From: Eggerthellaceae bacterium
GTDB taxonomy: Bacteria > Actinomycetota > Coriobacteriia > Coriobacteriales > Eggerthellaceae
Assembly: GCA_030524475.1 (NCBI GenBank)
Contig: JAUNGO010000010.1
Coordinates: forward strand, 1 to 50,478
Length of the DNA: 50,478 nucleotides
Direction: 5' to 3'
The notes beneath the pieces were generated by a model that was not told the origin of the DNA, searched no databases, and saw nothing but the letters and a program-made list of their open reading frames with translations. Position 1 is the first letter of the stretch, and each line of letters begins with the position of its first letter. The position numbers and the translations under genes are program-made. This document shows positions 17,274 through 25,930 of the stretch, one piece after another.

Positions 17274-17436
17274 GGGGGATTTTTGCGCCTGCGAAGCGCT
17301 TGCGTGCCTACGCGACCTTCTGTTGCGCCGTGGTGCGTAAGCGCCCTTGCGCCACGGGGGGCACCCGCACGCCCACACGCCTTTCGTTCGTAGCCGCCCC
17401 TTTTGTGCTCGCGCCGCGCCGCGTGGGCGCAACACA

Positions 17437-18711
17437 TTACGCCACGGGGAACCTGATCACAAGATACACCGCCGCCAGAACCACTGTCACCAGCATGACG
17501 GGGAAGCCCACTTTCAGGAACTGGACGAACGTGATGGTGTGGCCGTTCTTCTTCGAGATGTCGGACAGCACCACGTTCGCACTCGCGCCGATGAGCGACC
17601 CGTTGCCGCCGAGGCACGCGCCGAGCGAGACGGCCCACCACAAAGGCGTGACGTCCATGCCCGAAGCCTCCATGCTCAGCAGGATGGGGATCATGGTGGC
17701 AACGAACGGGATGTTGTCCAGGAAGCTCGACACGATGGCCGACGCAAACACCAGCACGAGCATGGTGAGGAACACGTTGCCGTCCGTCACGTCGATAAGC
17801 GCCTGCGCGAGCATCTCAATTACGCCCGTCTCGGTCAGGCCGCCCACGATGATGAACAGGCCCGCGAAGAACACGAGCGTGGTCCATTCCACGTGCAGCA
17901 GCGCCTGCTCGATGGGCCTGCGCGACACCAGCAGGATAAGCCCCGCCGCGCCCAACGCGATGATCGAGGATTCCCAGCCAAGCGAGCCGTGGCACATGAA
18001 TCCCACCACCACAAGCGCCACCATCACGATCGATATGCGCATAAGCCGATGGTCGGAGATGTAGTTGTCGGGGTCGAGCTTCATCACGGCGTCGACTTCT
18101 TTTTGGCCGACGTGCATCTTCCGGCCATACATGAAATAGAAGATCACGATGACCACCGCGAGGATGATCACCACGGCGGGGGCGTCGTACATGATGAAGT
18201 CGGCGAAGTCGAAGCCCGCCGCCGAGCCGATCATGATGTTGGGCGGGTCGCCGATGAGCGTTGCCGTGCCGCCGATGTTCGACGCCATGATCTCGGTGAT
18301 GAAAAACGGCACGGGATCGACCTTCAGCAGGTTGCACAGCGTCAGCGTCATGGGCCCGATCAAAAGCACGGTGGTCACGTTGTCCAAAAACGCCGAGAGC
18401 ACCGCTGTCAAAATGATGAGCAGCACCATGATCTTCCACGGATCGCCCTTCGCCATGCGCGCGCATTGGATGGCCAGGTACTCGAAGATGCCCGACAGCT
18501 TCACCACCGAAACGAAGAGCATCATGCCGAACAGAACGCCGAGCGTGTTGAAGTCGAGGTGCGTGATGGCCACGTCGAAGGGCAGCACGCCTGTGGCCAT
18601 GAGCACCACCGCGCCGATAACCGCCACCAACGCGCGGTGAACCTTCTCGGAGATGATGAGCCCGAGGGCTATGACGAATACGGCGATCGAGATAATTTGA
18701 CTGGCGTCCAC
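17437..18711 (-). CDS. ArsB/NhaD-type ion transporter
   Basis: 424-residue integral membrane protein of the ion transporter superfamily, with about 11-12 membrane segments in two inverted repeats. Paired signature motifs show this: SAFLDNVTT and SSFLDNIPF (re-entrant loops), and TLIGDPPNIMIG and GSLIGASANVV. Members export arsenite or exchange sodium for protons. No arsR or arsC lies nearby, so a Na+/H+ or organic anion role is equally possible. The GTG start at 18711 has AAGGAA upstream. It is divergent from the MurT-GatD gene. Confidence 0.85.
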   Translation of the reverse strand: MDASQIISIAVFVIALGLIISEKVHRALVAVIGAVVLMATGVLPFDVAITHLDFNTLGVLFGMMLFVSVVKLSGIFEYLAIQCARMAKGDPWKIMVLLIILTAVLSAFLDNVTTVLLIGPMTLTLCNLLKVDPVPFFITEIMASNIGGTATLIGDPPNIMIGSAAGFDFADFIMYDAPAVVIILAVVIVIFYFMYGRKMHVGQKEVDAVMKLDPDNYISDHRLMRISIVMVALVVVGFMCHGSLGWESSIIALGAAGLILLVSRRPIEQALLHVEWTTLVFFAGLFIIVGGLTETGVIEMLAQALIDVTDGNVFLTMLVLVFASAIVSSFLDNIPFVATMIPILLSMEASGMDVTPLWWAVSLGACLGGNGSLIGASANVVLSDISKKNGHTITFVQFLKVGFPVMLVTVVLAAVYLVIRFPVA

Positions 18712-18827
18712 GTGCGTTCCTTGCTCGGTTTTGGCTGGTATGTTTCCGTTGATTATACGGCTGCTTTGCGCGGCGGGTTATACTAAGCCGGCATAAGACG
18801 CATACGTTTTACAAATCGAGGAGCATC

Positions 18828-21182
18828 ATGGGCTTGCAGTTTGGATTGGCGAAAGGCGTTAGCGCCACACTGACGTGGGGTTTGCGGAATATATTCCATC
18901 GTCCTGCCGCCAACACGCCGGGCAAGATTGCGCTGTACGTCGACCCGCAGCTGATCGCGCATCTGCGCCCGCGGCTTGGCGAGGGGTCGATCGTGGTGGT
19001 GGGAACCAACGGCAAAACCACGGTAACGAACCTCATTGCCGACGTGCTTGAGCGTGCGGGGAAGTCGGTGGTGTGCAACCGCACGGGTGCGAACCTCGAC
19101 TCGGGCGTGTCGACGGTGATGCTGCAAACGCCCGCAGCCGATTGGGGCGTGTTCGAGAGCGACGAGTTGTGGTTGGCGAAGATTTTGCCGCAGCTGCGCG
19201 CGAACTACGTGGTGCTGCTGAACCTGTTCCGCGACCAGCTCGACCGCTGCGGCGAGATCGACCGCATCCAAGACAGCATCGTGGGTGCGTTGGCGTCTTC
19301 GCCCGAGACGGTGCTCGTGTACAACGCCGACGACCCGCTGTGCGCCATGATCGCCGAGCGCGCGGGGGCGTTGCCGAAACGCGCGGGCACACGCTCGATC
19401 GCGTTTGGCGTGGAGGCCAGCATGGGGCTGGCGCAGAACGTGGTGACCGACGCCACCATGTGCCAACGGTGCTCGTCGATGTTCGAGTATGTGTTTCGCC
19501 AGTATGGCCAGCTGGGGGAATATCGCTGCCCGAACTGCGGGTTCGCGCGCCCGGCGCTCGACTGGGCGGCGTGCGACGTGCGGCTGGGCGCCGACGGGCT
19601 GGCGTTTGAGCTGCGCGGCGGCGCTGCTGCGGACGGCAGCGAGCACGCGGATGCGGGCGGTGCGGGCGATGTGGCGCACGACGGCGGCGCGCGCGAGGCG
19701 TTTCCCGTTCGCGCGGCGTTTTCGGGCGCGTACATGGTGTACAACCTGATGGCGGTTGGCGTTGCGGCGCGGCTGCTCGGCTGCGACGCACAGGCGGTAC
19801 AGCGTGCCATTGACGCGTTCGACCCGAAAAACGGCCGCTTGCAGGAGTACGCCATCGGTGGGCGGCGCGTGCTGTTGAACTTGGCGAAGAATCCGACGGG
19901 CTTCAATCAGAACCTCAAGATCGTGGCGCAAGACGCCGGTCCTAAGGCGGTGGCGTTCTTCATCAACGACAAAGAGGCCGACGGGCGCGACATATCGTGG
20001 ATTTGGGACATCGACTTCGAGGAGCTGGTGGCGCAGGAAGGCTGTGTGGTATTCGCGGGTGGCATTCGCAAGAACGATCTGCAGGTGCGCTTGAAGTACG
20101 CCGGCGTGCAGGCGCAGCTGGTTGACGGCATCGACGACGTGTTTGCGGCTCTGGGCGCGGGCGCGCAGGCGGCAGCGTCGGGCGCGGGCGCGGCTGACGG
20201 GCGATCCGCGGCGGCGCTGCCCGCCGACGCAGGCGTGTACGCGATTGCGAACTACACGGCGTTGCCGGGGGTGAAGGCGAGTTTGGACGCGCTTGCGGCG
20301 AGCGACGCAGGGCAAGCGCCCTGTGCTTGCCGTCAGCCGGAAAGCGCAGGCGCGTCAAGCGGTGAAACCGCCGAAACCGCCGCACCCGAATCTTCCTCGG
20401 CATCGTCGGGCTGTGCCGTCTCGCCAACAGCGACGGAAGTGACCATCGCCCATATGTTCCCCGACTTGCTCAACCTCTACGGCGACGGCGGCAACGTGCG
20501 CGTGTTGGAGCAGCGGCTGCGCTGGCGCGGCGTTCCCGTGCGCGTTGAGCGTGTTTGCCACGGCGATCACGTTGACCTTTCGCAGACCGACTTGGTGTTT
20601 CTCGGCGGAGGTCCCGATCGAGAGCAGAAGCTGGCGTCGGAAGAGCTGCTCGCGATGCGCGACGACATCGCGCGTTTCGTCGAGGAAGACGGCGCTCTGC
20701 TCGCTATTTGCGGCGGCTACCAGATCCTGGGAAGTGTATGGCTGCTCGGCGAGGACGAGGTGCCGGGCTTGGGCATCGTCGACGCGGAAACGCGCCGCCC
20801 CGGCACGTCGGCCGACCGCCTGATCGACAACATTGTGCTGCGCTCTTCGGTGGCGACGCGTCCTGTGGTGGGGTACGAGAACCATGCGGGGCGCACGTAT
20901 TTGGGCGCGGGCGCGCGCAGCTTCGGCACGGTGGTGTCGTCGACGGGACACGGCAACAACGACGACGACAAGGCCGACGGCGTGCTGTATCGCGGCGTGG
21001 TGGGAACCTATTCGCACGGGCCTTTGCTGTCGAAGAACCCGGAAGTGGCCGACTACCTGCTCGAGCGCGCGCTTGCGCGCCACGCCGCCCGCACGGGGGA
21101 GCCGAAGGTGGAGCTTATGCCGCTTGACGACGCCGAAGAGGCGGCGGCGAACGAATACATGGCGAAAAGGCTAGGGTGTTAG
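18828..21182 (+). CDS. murT-gatD: Fused MurT-GatD lipid II isoglutaminyl synthase
   Basis: Amidates the D-Glu of lipid II to D-isoglutamine in peptidoglycan synthesis. Residues 1 to about 430 are MurT: P-loop VVGTNGKTT near 56-65, DQLDR segment, and a four-cysteine zinc ribbon (Cys212, 215, 234, 237). After an Ala/Gly-rich linker (about 440-535) comes GatD, a class I glutamine amidotransferase starting near residue 538 (MFPDLLNLYGDGGNV), with nucleophile Cys628 in AICGGYQ and His730 in YSHGPLL. The two subunits are normally separate adjacent genes; here they are one 784-residue reading frame with no stop between them. The ATG has a GAGGAG site. It is followed after about 170 bp by a cell-wall LCP gene. 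Confidence 0.93.
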   Translation: MGLQFGLAKGVSATLTWGLRNIFHRPAANTPGKIALYVDPQLIAHLRPRLGEGSIVVVGTNGKTTVTNLIADVLERAGKSVVCNRTGANLDSGVSTVMLQTPAADWGVFESDELWLAKILPQLRANYVVLLNLFRDQLDRCGEIDRIQDSIVGALASSPETVLVYNADDPLCAMIAERAGALPKRAGTRSIAFGVEASMGLAQNVVTDATMCQRCSSMFEYVFRQYGQLGEYRCPNCGFARPALDWAACDVRLGADGLAFELRGGAAADGSEHADAGGAGDVAHDGGAREAFPVRAAFSGAYMVYNLMAVGVAARLLGCDAQAVQRAIDAFDPKNGRLQEYAIGGRRVLLNLAKNPTGFNQNLKIVAQDAGPKAVAFFINDKEADGRDISWIWDIDFEELVAQEGCVVFAGGIRKNDLQVRLKYAGVQAQLVDGIDDVFAALGAGAQAAASGAGAADGRSAAALPADAGVYAIANYTALPGVKASLDALAASDAGQAPCACRQPESAGASSGETAETAAPESSSASSGCAVSPTATEVTIAHMFPDLLNLYGDGGNVRVLEQRLRWRGVPVRVERVCHGDHVDLSQTDLVFLGGGPDREQKLASEELLAMRDDIARFVEEDGALLAICGGYQILGSVWLLGEDEVPGLGIVDAETRRPGTSADRLIDNIVLRSSVATRPVVGYENHAGRTYLGAGARSFGTVVSSTGHGNNDDDKADGVLYRGVVGTYSHGPLLSKNPEVADYLLERALARHAARTGEPKVELMPLDDAEEAAANEYMAKRLGC

Positions 21183-21353
21183 GTCGTTTTTCATGGCAAA
21201 CTTGTGGATTAGATGGACGCTTACCGTGGCTTTTCGGGTTTAAAAGGGCTGAAAAGTTGCCAGATTGTGCGTCTCGCGTCAAAATAGAGGCTCGCTTATT
21301 GCGTCTCGAGGCGCATGCCATGACAGACGGACCACGTGAGGAGCTTGCCGCCG

Positions 21354-22937
21354 ATGGCCAAATCATACGACAGGAATTCGTACGGCAGCGGCAGCTCGCG
21401 TCGCTCTGTTCGCACGAACAGGCCGAGTGCCCGATCGGGGAAAACGGTTGAGCCGAGCGCGCGGCGCAGTGCAAGAACCGGCGCTCCTGCGCGTGAGAGT
21501 TTCAGCCGCAGCGCGTACGGCAACGCAGCGGGCGCAGGCAACGCAAGCGCAGGCAACGCGGGCGCGAGCAACAACCCCCGCACGCGCAGCGCCTACAACC
21601 CCGACTACGGGCAAATGCGCAAAAAGCGCAAGCGTCGTCGCATCTTGGCGGTGTCGCTTGCGGTGGTGCTTGTGCTCGTGCTCGGTGGCGCGGGCGCGGC
21701 GTTCGCCTACATCATGGGCGTCCAGAACAATATGCAAAGCGACGTGAGCCCCGCCGTCCTTGAGGCACTCGACAACAACGCGAAGCCGGGCGAGCCTTTC
21801 TACATGCTGCTCATGGGCACCGACAAATCGAAGGAGCGCGAGGCGGGCGACGAGCTTGATGGCAGCTACCGCACCGACTCGATCATGCTTTTGCGCGTCG
21901 ATCCGCAGGAAAAGAAGGTCGCGGCGGTGTCGCTCATGCGTGACACCATGGTTGACATGGGGGAATACGGCACACAAAAGCTCAACGCCGCCTACACAAT
22001 CGGCGGTGCTGCCTATACGGTTGAAGTGGTTTCCGACTTGGCGGGTGTTCCCATTTCCCATTATGCGGAAATCGACTTCGACGGTTTTAAAGACGTGGTC
22101 GACGCGCTCGGCGGCATCGACGTCAATGTGGCGGTCGAGATCGACGATGCCGACGCAGGTGGCTATGTTGCCGCAGGTCAGCAAACCCTTAACGGCGAAC
22201 AGGCGCTCATCTTGTGCCGCTCGCGCCACACCTATGACGACTTCGGCAAGGGCGACGAGTATCGCGCTGCCAACCAACGCATGGTGATCGGCGCCATTGC
22301 GCGCAAGGTGCTCGACTCCGACGTGATGACCATGATGTCAACCGTCGAGGCGCTTTCCAAATACATCACCACCGACATGGGCGTGGCCGATATTCTCACG
22401 CTTGCCAACAACATGCGCGGCATGGACATGGACACCGACTTCTACTCGGCGGTCAATCCGACGGAGTCCCAGTACATCGACGACATTTGGTGGGAAGTCA
22501 TGGACCAATCGGCGTGGCGCACAATGATGAGCCGCATCGAGCAGGGCTTGTCCCCGACTGAAGAGGATGAAGTCGACGACATCACGGGCATGGTGATGGC
22601 ATCGGCGGGCGGTGGCGCCACGTCTGATCAGGCGACGGCCGACCCGAAGGTGCATCGCACGGGCACGGTTTCGGTGCGCAACGGCACCGACATCAACGGT
22701 GCGGCCGCCGAGGCGCAGGAGAAGGTGTCGGCGCTCGGCTACACGGTTGACGCGGCGAATGCCGACGCGACGGACTACACGGAGACGGTCGTTGTCTACG
22801 AAACCGCCGACCAGCAAGAGCGTGCGCAGGAGATCGTCGATGCGCTCGGCGTGGGCAAAGCGGTTCTCAACAACAGCGAGTACCTGTTCTCGACCGACTT
22901 TTTGGTTGTGATTGGCTCCGATTGGCCGAGCGCGTGA
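21354..22937 (+). CDS. LytR-CpsA-Psr (LCP) family protein
   Basis: 527-residue cell-envelope protein that likely transfers lipid-linked glycopolymers to peptidoglycan. A basic cytoplasmic N-terminus with low-complexity GNA repeats (about 55-75) precedes a single membrane anchor at about 97-120. The LCP domain follows (MGTDKSK, RTDSIMLLRVDP, SLMRDTMV, KLNAAYTIGG, LILCRSRHTYDDFGKGDEYRAANQR), with the conserved acidic and arginine residues for pyrophosphate-lipid binding. A C-terminal LytR_C domain begins near residue 440 (VSVRNGTDINGAA). Start ATG 21354 has GAGGAG 11 bases upstream; a GTG at 21336 is in frame but overlaps that site. Its stop overlaps the rlmH start as GTGA. Confidence 0.92.
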   Translation: MAKSYDRNSYGSGSSRRSVRTNRPSARSGKTVEPSARRSARTGAPARESFSRSAYGNAAGAGNASAGNAGASNNPRTRSAYNPDYGQMRKKRKRRRILAVSLAVVLVLVLGGAGAAFAYIMGVQNNMQSDVSPAVLEALDNNAKPGEPFYMLLMGTDKSKEREAGDELDGSYRTDSIMLLRVDPQEKKVAAVSLMRDTMVDMGEYGTQKLNAAYTIGGAAYTVEVVSDLAGVPISHYAEIDFDGFKDVVDALGGIDVNVAVEIDDADAGGYVAAGQQTLNGEQALILCRSRHTYDDFGKGDEYRAANQRMVIGAIARKVLDSDVMTMMSTVEALSKYITTDMGVADILTLANNMRGMDMDTDFYSAVNPTESQYIDDIWWEVMDQSAWRTMMSRIEQGLSPTEEDEVDDITGMVMASAGGGATSDQATADPKVHRTGTVSVRNGTDINGAAAEAQEKVSALGYTVDAANADATDYTETVVVYETADQQERAQEIVDALGVGKAVLNNSEYLFSTDFLVVIGSDWPSA

Positions 22938-23404
22938 AAATCACGATTGTAGCCGTCGGCAAGCTTAAGGAACGTTTTTGGGTTGATGCGTGCTCTGAGT
23001 ACCTCAAGCGGCTTTCTGGTTACGCGAAGGTGACGGTGCGCGAGGTGACCGACGTTGACCCGGCGCGTGCGGGCGGCGTGGAGGCGGCGCGCGCGAAGGA
23101 GGCTGCTGCCATTTTGGGCGTCGTTGCGCCGCAGTCGCACGTGGTGCTCATGGCCATCGAGGGCAAGCAGCGGTCGAGCGAGCAGCTGGCGGCGCGCATG
23201 GACGCGCTTGCGCTCAACGGCGTGAGTGACGTTACCTTTGTCATCGGGGGGTCGGACGGCGTCGACGCCAGCGTGTATGCGCGCGCCGACGAAACGCTGT
23301 CGTTTGGTCCTATCACGCTGCCGCACAACCTGGCGCGCGTCGTGCTTTTGGAGCAGGTGTACCGCGCATTCAAGATTTCGCGCGGCGAGCCGTATCACAA
23401 GTAA
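22934..23404 (+). CDS. rlmH: 23S rRNA pseudouridine-1915 N3-methyltransferase
   Basis: SPOUT-class methyltransferase that modifies pseudouridine 1915 of 23S rRNA in the 70S ribosome. 156 residues, the normal size. The N-terminus VKITIVAVGKLKE, the SAM-binding VIGGSDG loop and the invariant C-terminus SRGEPYHK are all present. The GTG at 22934 overlaps the LCP stop codon (GTGA) and matches the family's N-terminus, so the upstream in-frame TTG at 22922 is rejected. Translation is probably coupled to the LCP gene. Confidence 0.95.
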   Translation: MKITIVAVGKLKERFWVDACSEYLKRLSGYAKVTVREVTDVDPARAGGVEAARAKEAAAILGVVAPQSHVVLMAIEGKQRSSEQLAARMDALALNGVSDVTFVIGGSDGVDASVYARADETLSFGPITLPHNLARVVLLEQVYRAFKISRGEPYHK

Positions 23405-23408
23405 TTGG

Positions 23409-23437
23409 TTCCGCTTGCCCTAACGGGGCAAGCGGAA
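23409..23437 (+). terminator. Hairpin after rlmH
   Basis: A 12-bp perfect stem (23409-23420 with 23426-23437) around a 5-base loop, starting 5 bases after the rlmH stop. No T-run follows; instead the folded repeat element begins within its 3' arm. Confidence 0.5.
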
Positions 23438-23560
23438 CTGCTCGACGCTGCAAAGAGCTGAGGCGCCCAATCTTGCCCCTTGTTTTGGGCTCGGCGCGGC
23501 GCGAAGGCCGCTTGGCCCAAAGGCGGGGCAATCTTGGGCACCTCGGCTCTTTTCGCTGAC
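23431..23560 (+). repeat. ERIC-like folded element, copy 1
   Basis: About 130 bp sharing flanks (AGCGGA, TGCTCGACGCTGC, TCGCTGAC) and core (GCCCCTTGTTTTGGGCTCGG; CTTGGCCCAAAGGCGGGGC) with the copy at 25382-25510. The outer helix (AGAGC.GAGG.GCCCAA with TTGGGC.CCTC.GCTCT) and an apical helix (GCGGC/GCCGC) differ in sequence from copy 2 but still pair. Function unknown. Confidence 0.75.
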
Positions 23561-23565
23561 TTTAC

Positions 23566-23667
23566 GAACGACCAGTGAGAAACTACGACTAGCGGGAAAT
23601 TGGAGCCAGCAGAAAACTACGACCAGTGAGAGATTGTGACCTGCGGGAAACGTCGACTGGTAAGAAA
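23566..23667 (+). repeat. Six degenerate 17-bp tandem repeats
   Basis: Units begin at 23566, 23583, 23600, 23617, 23634 and 23651 with an exact 17-bp period and approximate consensus CTACGACCAGYGRGAAA. They fill the gap between the folded element and the exonuclease ribosome site. 17 is not a multiple of three, so this is not a coding repeat. Confidence 0.7.
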
Positions 23668-23689
23668 CTTGAGGCAGAAAGGGAACAGT

Positions 23690-24526
23690 ATGCGTTTTGT
23701 GTCGTGGAACGTGAACGGGTTGCGCGCGGTGCTCAAGAAGGATTTCCTTGAGACGTTTGCCGCGTTCGACGCCGACGTGTTCGCCTTGCAGGAAACCAAA
23801 TGCCAGGACGGCCAGGTTACGCTCGACCTTCCCGGCTACCATCAGTTCTGGAGCTTTGCCGAGAAGAAGGGCTACTCGGGCACGGCGGTGTTCTGCAAGC
23901 AAGAGCCGCTGCGCGTGCTGCATGGCCTGGGTAGCGACTACCTCGACCAAGAGGGGCGCATCGTAGCGCTTGAGTTCGAGTCGTTCTGGTTCGTGGACGT
24001 GTACACGCCGAACGCGCAGAACGAGCTTGCGCGCATCGACCATCGCATGGAATGGGATGACGCTTTCCGCGATTTCTGCAAGGGGCTCGAAGAGGGCGTG
24101 CTGCCAGAGGGCGTGTCGTGCGAAACGCCGGCGGAAGGGCGCTTCGAGAAGCTTGCGGGCGGCGTCGCGACGCAACCGAAGCCCGTGGTCATGTGCGGCG
24201 ACTTCAACGTGGCGCACCAGGAGATCGACCTGAAAAACCCCGGTCCGAACCGAGGGAACGCGGGCTTTTCCGACGAGGAGCGCGGGAAGTTCACCGATCT
24301 TCTGGCCGCCGGTTTCACCGACACGTTCCGCGCGCTGCACCCCGACGCAACGGGCGCGTACAGCTGGTGGAGCTACCGCTTCAAGGCGCGGCAGAACAAC
24401 GCGGGATGGCGTATCGACTACTTCCTCGTGAGCGACGAGTTGGCGCCGCGCGTGCAAGACGCCAGCATTTACAGCGAGGTCATGGGGTCGGACCATTGCC
24501 CCGTGGGCGTCGAGATCGAGTTGTAG
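23690..24526 (+). CDS. xth: Exodeoxyribonuclease III (AP endonuclease family)
   Basis: Mg-dependent endonuclease/exonuclease/phosphatase-fold DNA repair enzyme that cleaves at abasic sites. 278 residues. Motifs: RFVSWNVNGLRA at the N-terminus, metal-binding Glu35 in LQETKCQ, GDFNVAHQEIDL, WRIDYFLVS and the C-terminal GSDHCPVGVEIEL with the catalytic Asp-His. ATG 23690 is preceded by AAAGGG; earlier in-frame codons fall in the 17-bp tandem repeats and are not credible. Stands alone between rlmH and folE. Confidence 0.95.
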   Translation: MRFVSWNVNGLRAVLKKDFLETFAAFDADVFALQETKCQDGQVTLDLPGYHQFWSFAEKKGYSGTAVFCKQEPLRVLHGLGSDYLDQEGRIVALEFESFWFVDVYTPNAQNELARIDHRMEWDDAFRDFCKGLEEGVLPEGVSCETPAEGRFEKLAGGVATQPKPVVMCGDFNVAHQEIDLKNPGPNRGNAGFSDEERGKFTDLLAAGFTDTFRALHPDATGAYSWWSYRFKARQNNAGWRIDYFLVSDELAPRVQDASIYSEVMGSDHCPVGVEIEL

Positions 24527-24808
24527 CTTGCGGCAATTTGCGGCAAAGGACGCGAGGCTGCAGTCCGTGTCGGCGCGTAGCGGGTGGCGTTGGGTTGCAA
24601 CTTGCGGCGACGTGTCGTGCAGGGCGTCGAGGTAAAGCTTGCGTCGAAGTGCATGGGATGGCGTGCGTCGGCGTGCACGGGAACTTGTAGCAGGAGCGTG
24701 CAGGCGGTGCGTTTCGTCTGCGTGTGCGCGTGCGATGCGCTAGAATAGCCCGAGCAATAACGGTGAACCGGTTGCCGGCGGCGTAGTCGGCTGGTTGCGG
24801 GAGAGCAC
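24527..24808 (+). promoter_or_regulatory. folE upstream gap with a possible -10 (TAGAAT)
   Basis: 282 bp without a recognisable gene. TAGAAT at 24741-24746 is a plausible -10 for folE, giving a leader of about 55 bases; no convincing -35. I see no known riboswitch consensus here. Confidence 0.35.
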
Positions 24809-25375
24809 ATGGACGCAGCGAAAATCGAAGAAGGCGTGCGCCTCATCTTGGAGGGTATTGGCGAAGACCCTCATCGCGAGGGGTTGCTTGAGACGCCGGC
24901 GCGCGTGGCGCGTATGTACGAGGAAGTGTTCGCGGGCCTTACCGAAGACCCGGCGCGTCACTTCGAGGTGACGTTCGACGAGCATCACGAGGAAATGGTG
25001 CTTGTGCGCGACATCTCGTTCTACTCGACGTGCGAGCATCACCTGGTGCCGTTTTTCGGGAAGGCGCACGTGGCGTACATCCCGGCGGCGGACGGGCGCA
25101 TTTGCGGGCTGTCGAAGCTCGCGCGCCTGGTGGAAGCGTTCGCGAAGCGCCCGCAGGTGCAGGAACGTTTGACCTCGCAGATAGCCGACACGCTCATCGA
25201 GCAGCTGCATCCGCAAGGCGTGATCGTGGTAATCGAGGCGGAGCATATGTGCATGAGTATGCGCGGGGTGAAAAAGCCGGGCAGCAAAACGGTCACGAGC
25301 GCGGTGCGCGGCGTGTTTGAGCGCAGCCAGGCGACGCGCTCCGAGGCGATGAGCCTTATATTCCACTCGTCCTGA
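24809..25375 (+). CDS. folE: GTP cyclohydrolase I
   Basis: Converts GTP to 7,8-dihydroneopterin triphosphate, the first step of folate synthesis; homodecameric zinc enzyme. 188 residues with zinc ligands Cys75 and His78 ([10 protein letters not shown]) and Cys148 ([10 protein letters not shown]), plus the GLSKLAR and VTSAVRGVF blocks. The ATG follows a GGGAGA site. No other folate genes are adjacent. The 3' end forms a short hairpin (CTCGTCC/GGACGAG) over the stop codon, directly followed by copy 2 of the folded element. Confidence 0.96.
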   Translation: MDAAKIEEGVRLILEGIGEDPHREGLLETPARVARMYEEVFAGLTEDPARHFEVTFDEHHEEMVLVRDISFYSTCEHHLVPFFGKAHVAYIPAADGRICGLSKLARLVEAFAKRPQVQERLTSQIADTLIEQLHPQGVIVVIEAEHMCMSMRGVKKPGSKTVTSAVRGVFERSQATRSEAMSLIFHSS

Positions 25376-25381
25376 CGGACG

Positions 25382-25510
25382 AGCGGATTGCTCGACGCTG
25401 CGAAGCCCTGGGGCATTTCGCCTAGCCCCTTGTTTTGGGCTCGGCGTTGGCGAAAGCCAACTTGGCCCAAAGGCGGGGCTATTCGAAACGCCCCAGGGCT
25501 TCTCGCTGAC
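25382..25510 (+). repeat. ERIC-like folded element, copy 2
   Basis: Partner of 23431-23560. The outer helix here is AAGCCCTGGGGC/GCCCCAGGGCTT with an added TTTCG/CGAAA pair, and the apical helix is GTTGGC-GAAA-GCCAAC with a GNRA-type loop. The core and flanks match copy 1 almost base for base. Lies between two co-directional genes, as does copy 1. Confidence 0.75.
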
Positions 25511-25573
25511 TTCTGCTGGTGACGCGAGCTCTCTTGTTGGTAACGCGGGTTATTTTGTTTGTAATGTAAGTTC
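25511..25573 (+). repeat. Three degenerate 21-bp tandem repeats
   Basis: Units start at 25511, 25532 and 25553 with the pattern TTYTGYTGGTRACGCGRGYT. They begin right after folded element copy 2, just as the 17-bp repeats follow copy 1. Confidence 0.5.
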
Positions 25574-25612
25574 GGCATAATGAGCTTCGGAAGAAAGAGG
25601 AAGGAACTCCTA

Positions 25613-25888
25613 ATGAAGTGCGTTATCTCTGTTTTGGGCAAGGACCGCAGCGGCATTGTTGCGGCGGTTGCCACCACGCTGGCCGAGTGCAGCGCGAACA
25701 TCGACGACATTTCGCAAACCATCTTGGGCGAAGGCGAGATCTTCTCGATGACCATGCTGGTCACGCTCTCTCCTGAGGCATGCGACTTCAACACGGTGCA
25801 GGAGAAGCTTACCGCCGTCGGCGAAGACCTCGGCGTGCAAGTGATCATCCAGCGCGAAGACGTCTTCCAGTTCATGTACAAAATTTAG
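25613..25888 (+). CDS. ACT domain-containing protein
   Basis: 91 residues forming a pair of ACT-type beta-alpha-beta units, of the UPF0237/GcvR-like kind (VISVLGKDRSGIVAAVATTLAE...NIDDISQTI). Such proteins bind amino acids or similar ligands and are often encoded before a DUF711 (UPF0210) protein; none is present here. ATG 25613 has AGGAAGGAA upstream; the in-frame ATG at 25580 precedes that site and is rejected. Regulatory partner unknown. Confidence 0.88.
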   Translation: MKCVISVLGKDRSGIVAAVATTLAECSANIDDISQTILGEGEIFSMTMLVTLSPEACDFNTVQEKLTAVGEDLGVQVIIQREDVFQFMYKI

Positions 25889-25930
25889 CAGACGTACGGC
25901 GTGCGGGGCGAACGCGGTCGAACGTGGAGC

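Noticed and set aside
17347..18786. 479-codon plus-strand frame, His/Asp/Arg-rich, over the transporter gene
   Set aside because: Composition typical of the complement of a membrane protein gene; no start signals.
18783..20315. 510-codon minus-strand frame over murT-gatD
   Set aside because: Arg/His/Val-rich antisense shadow; the plus strand carries the P-loop, zinc ribbon and ribosome site.
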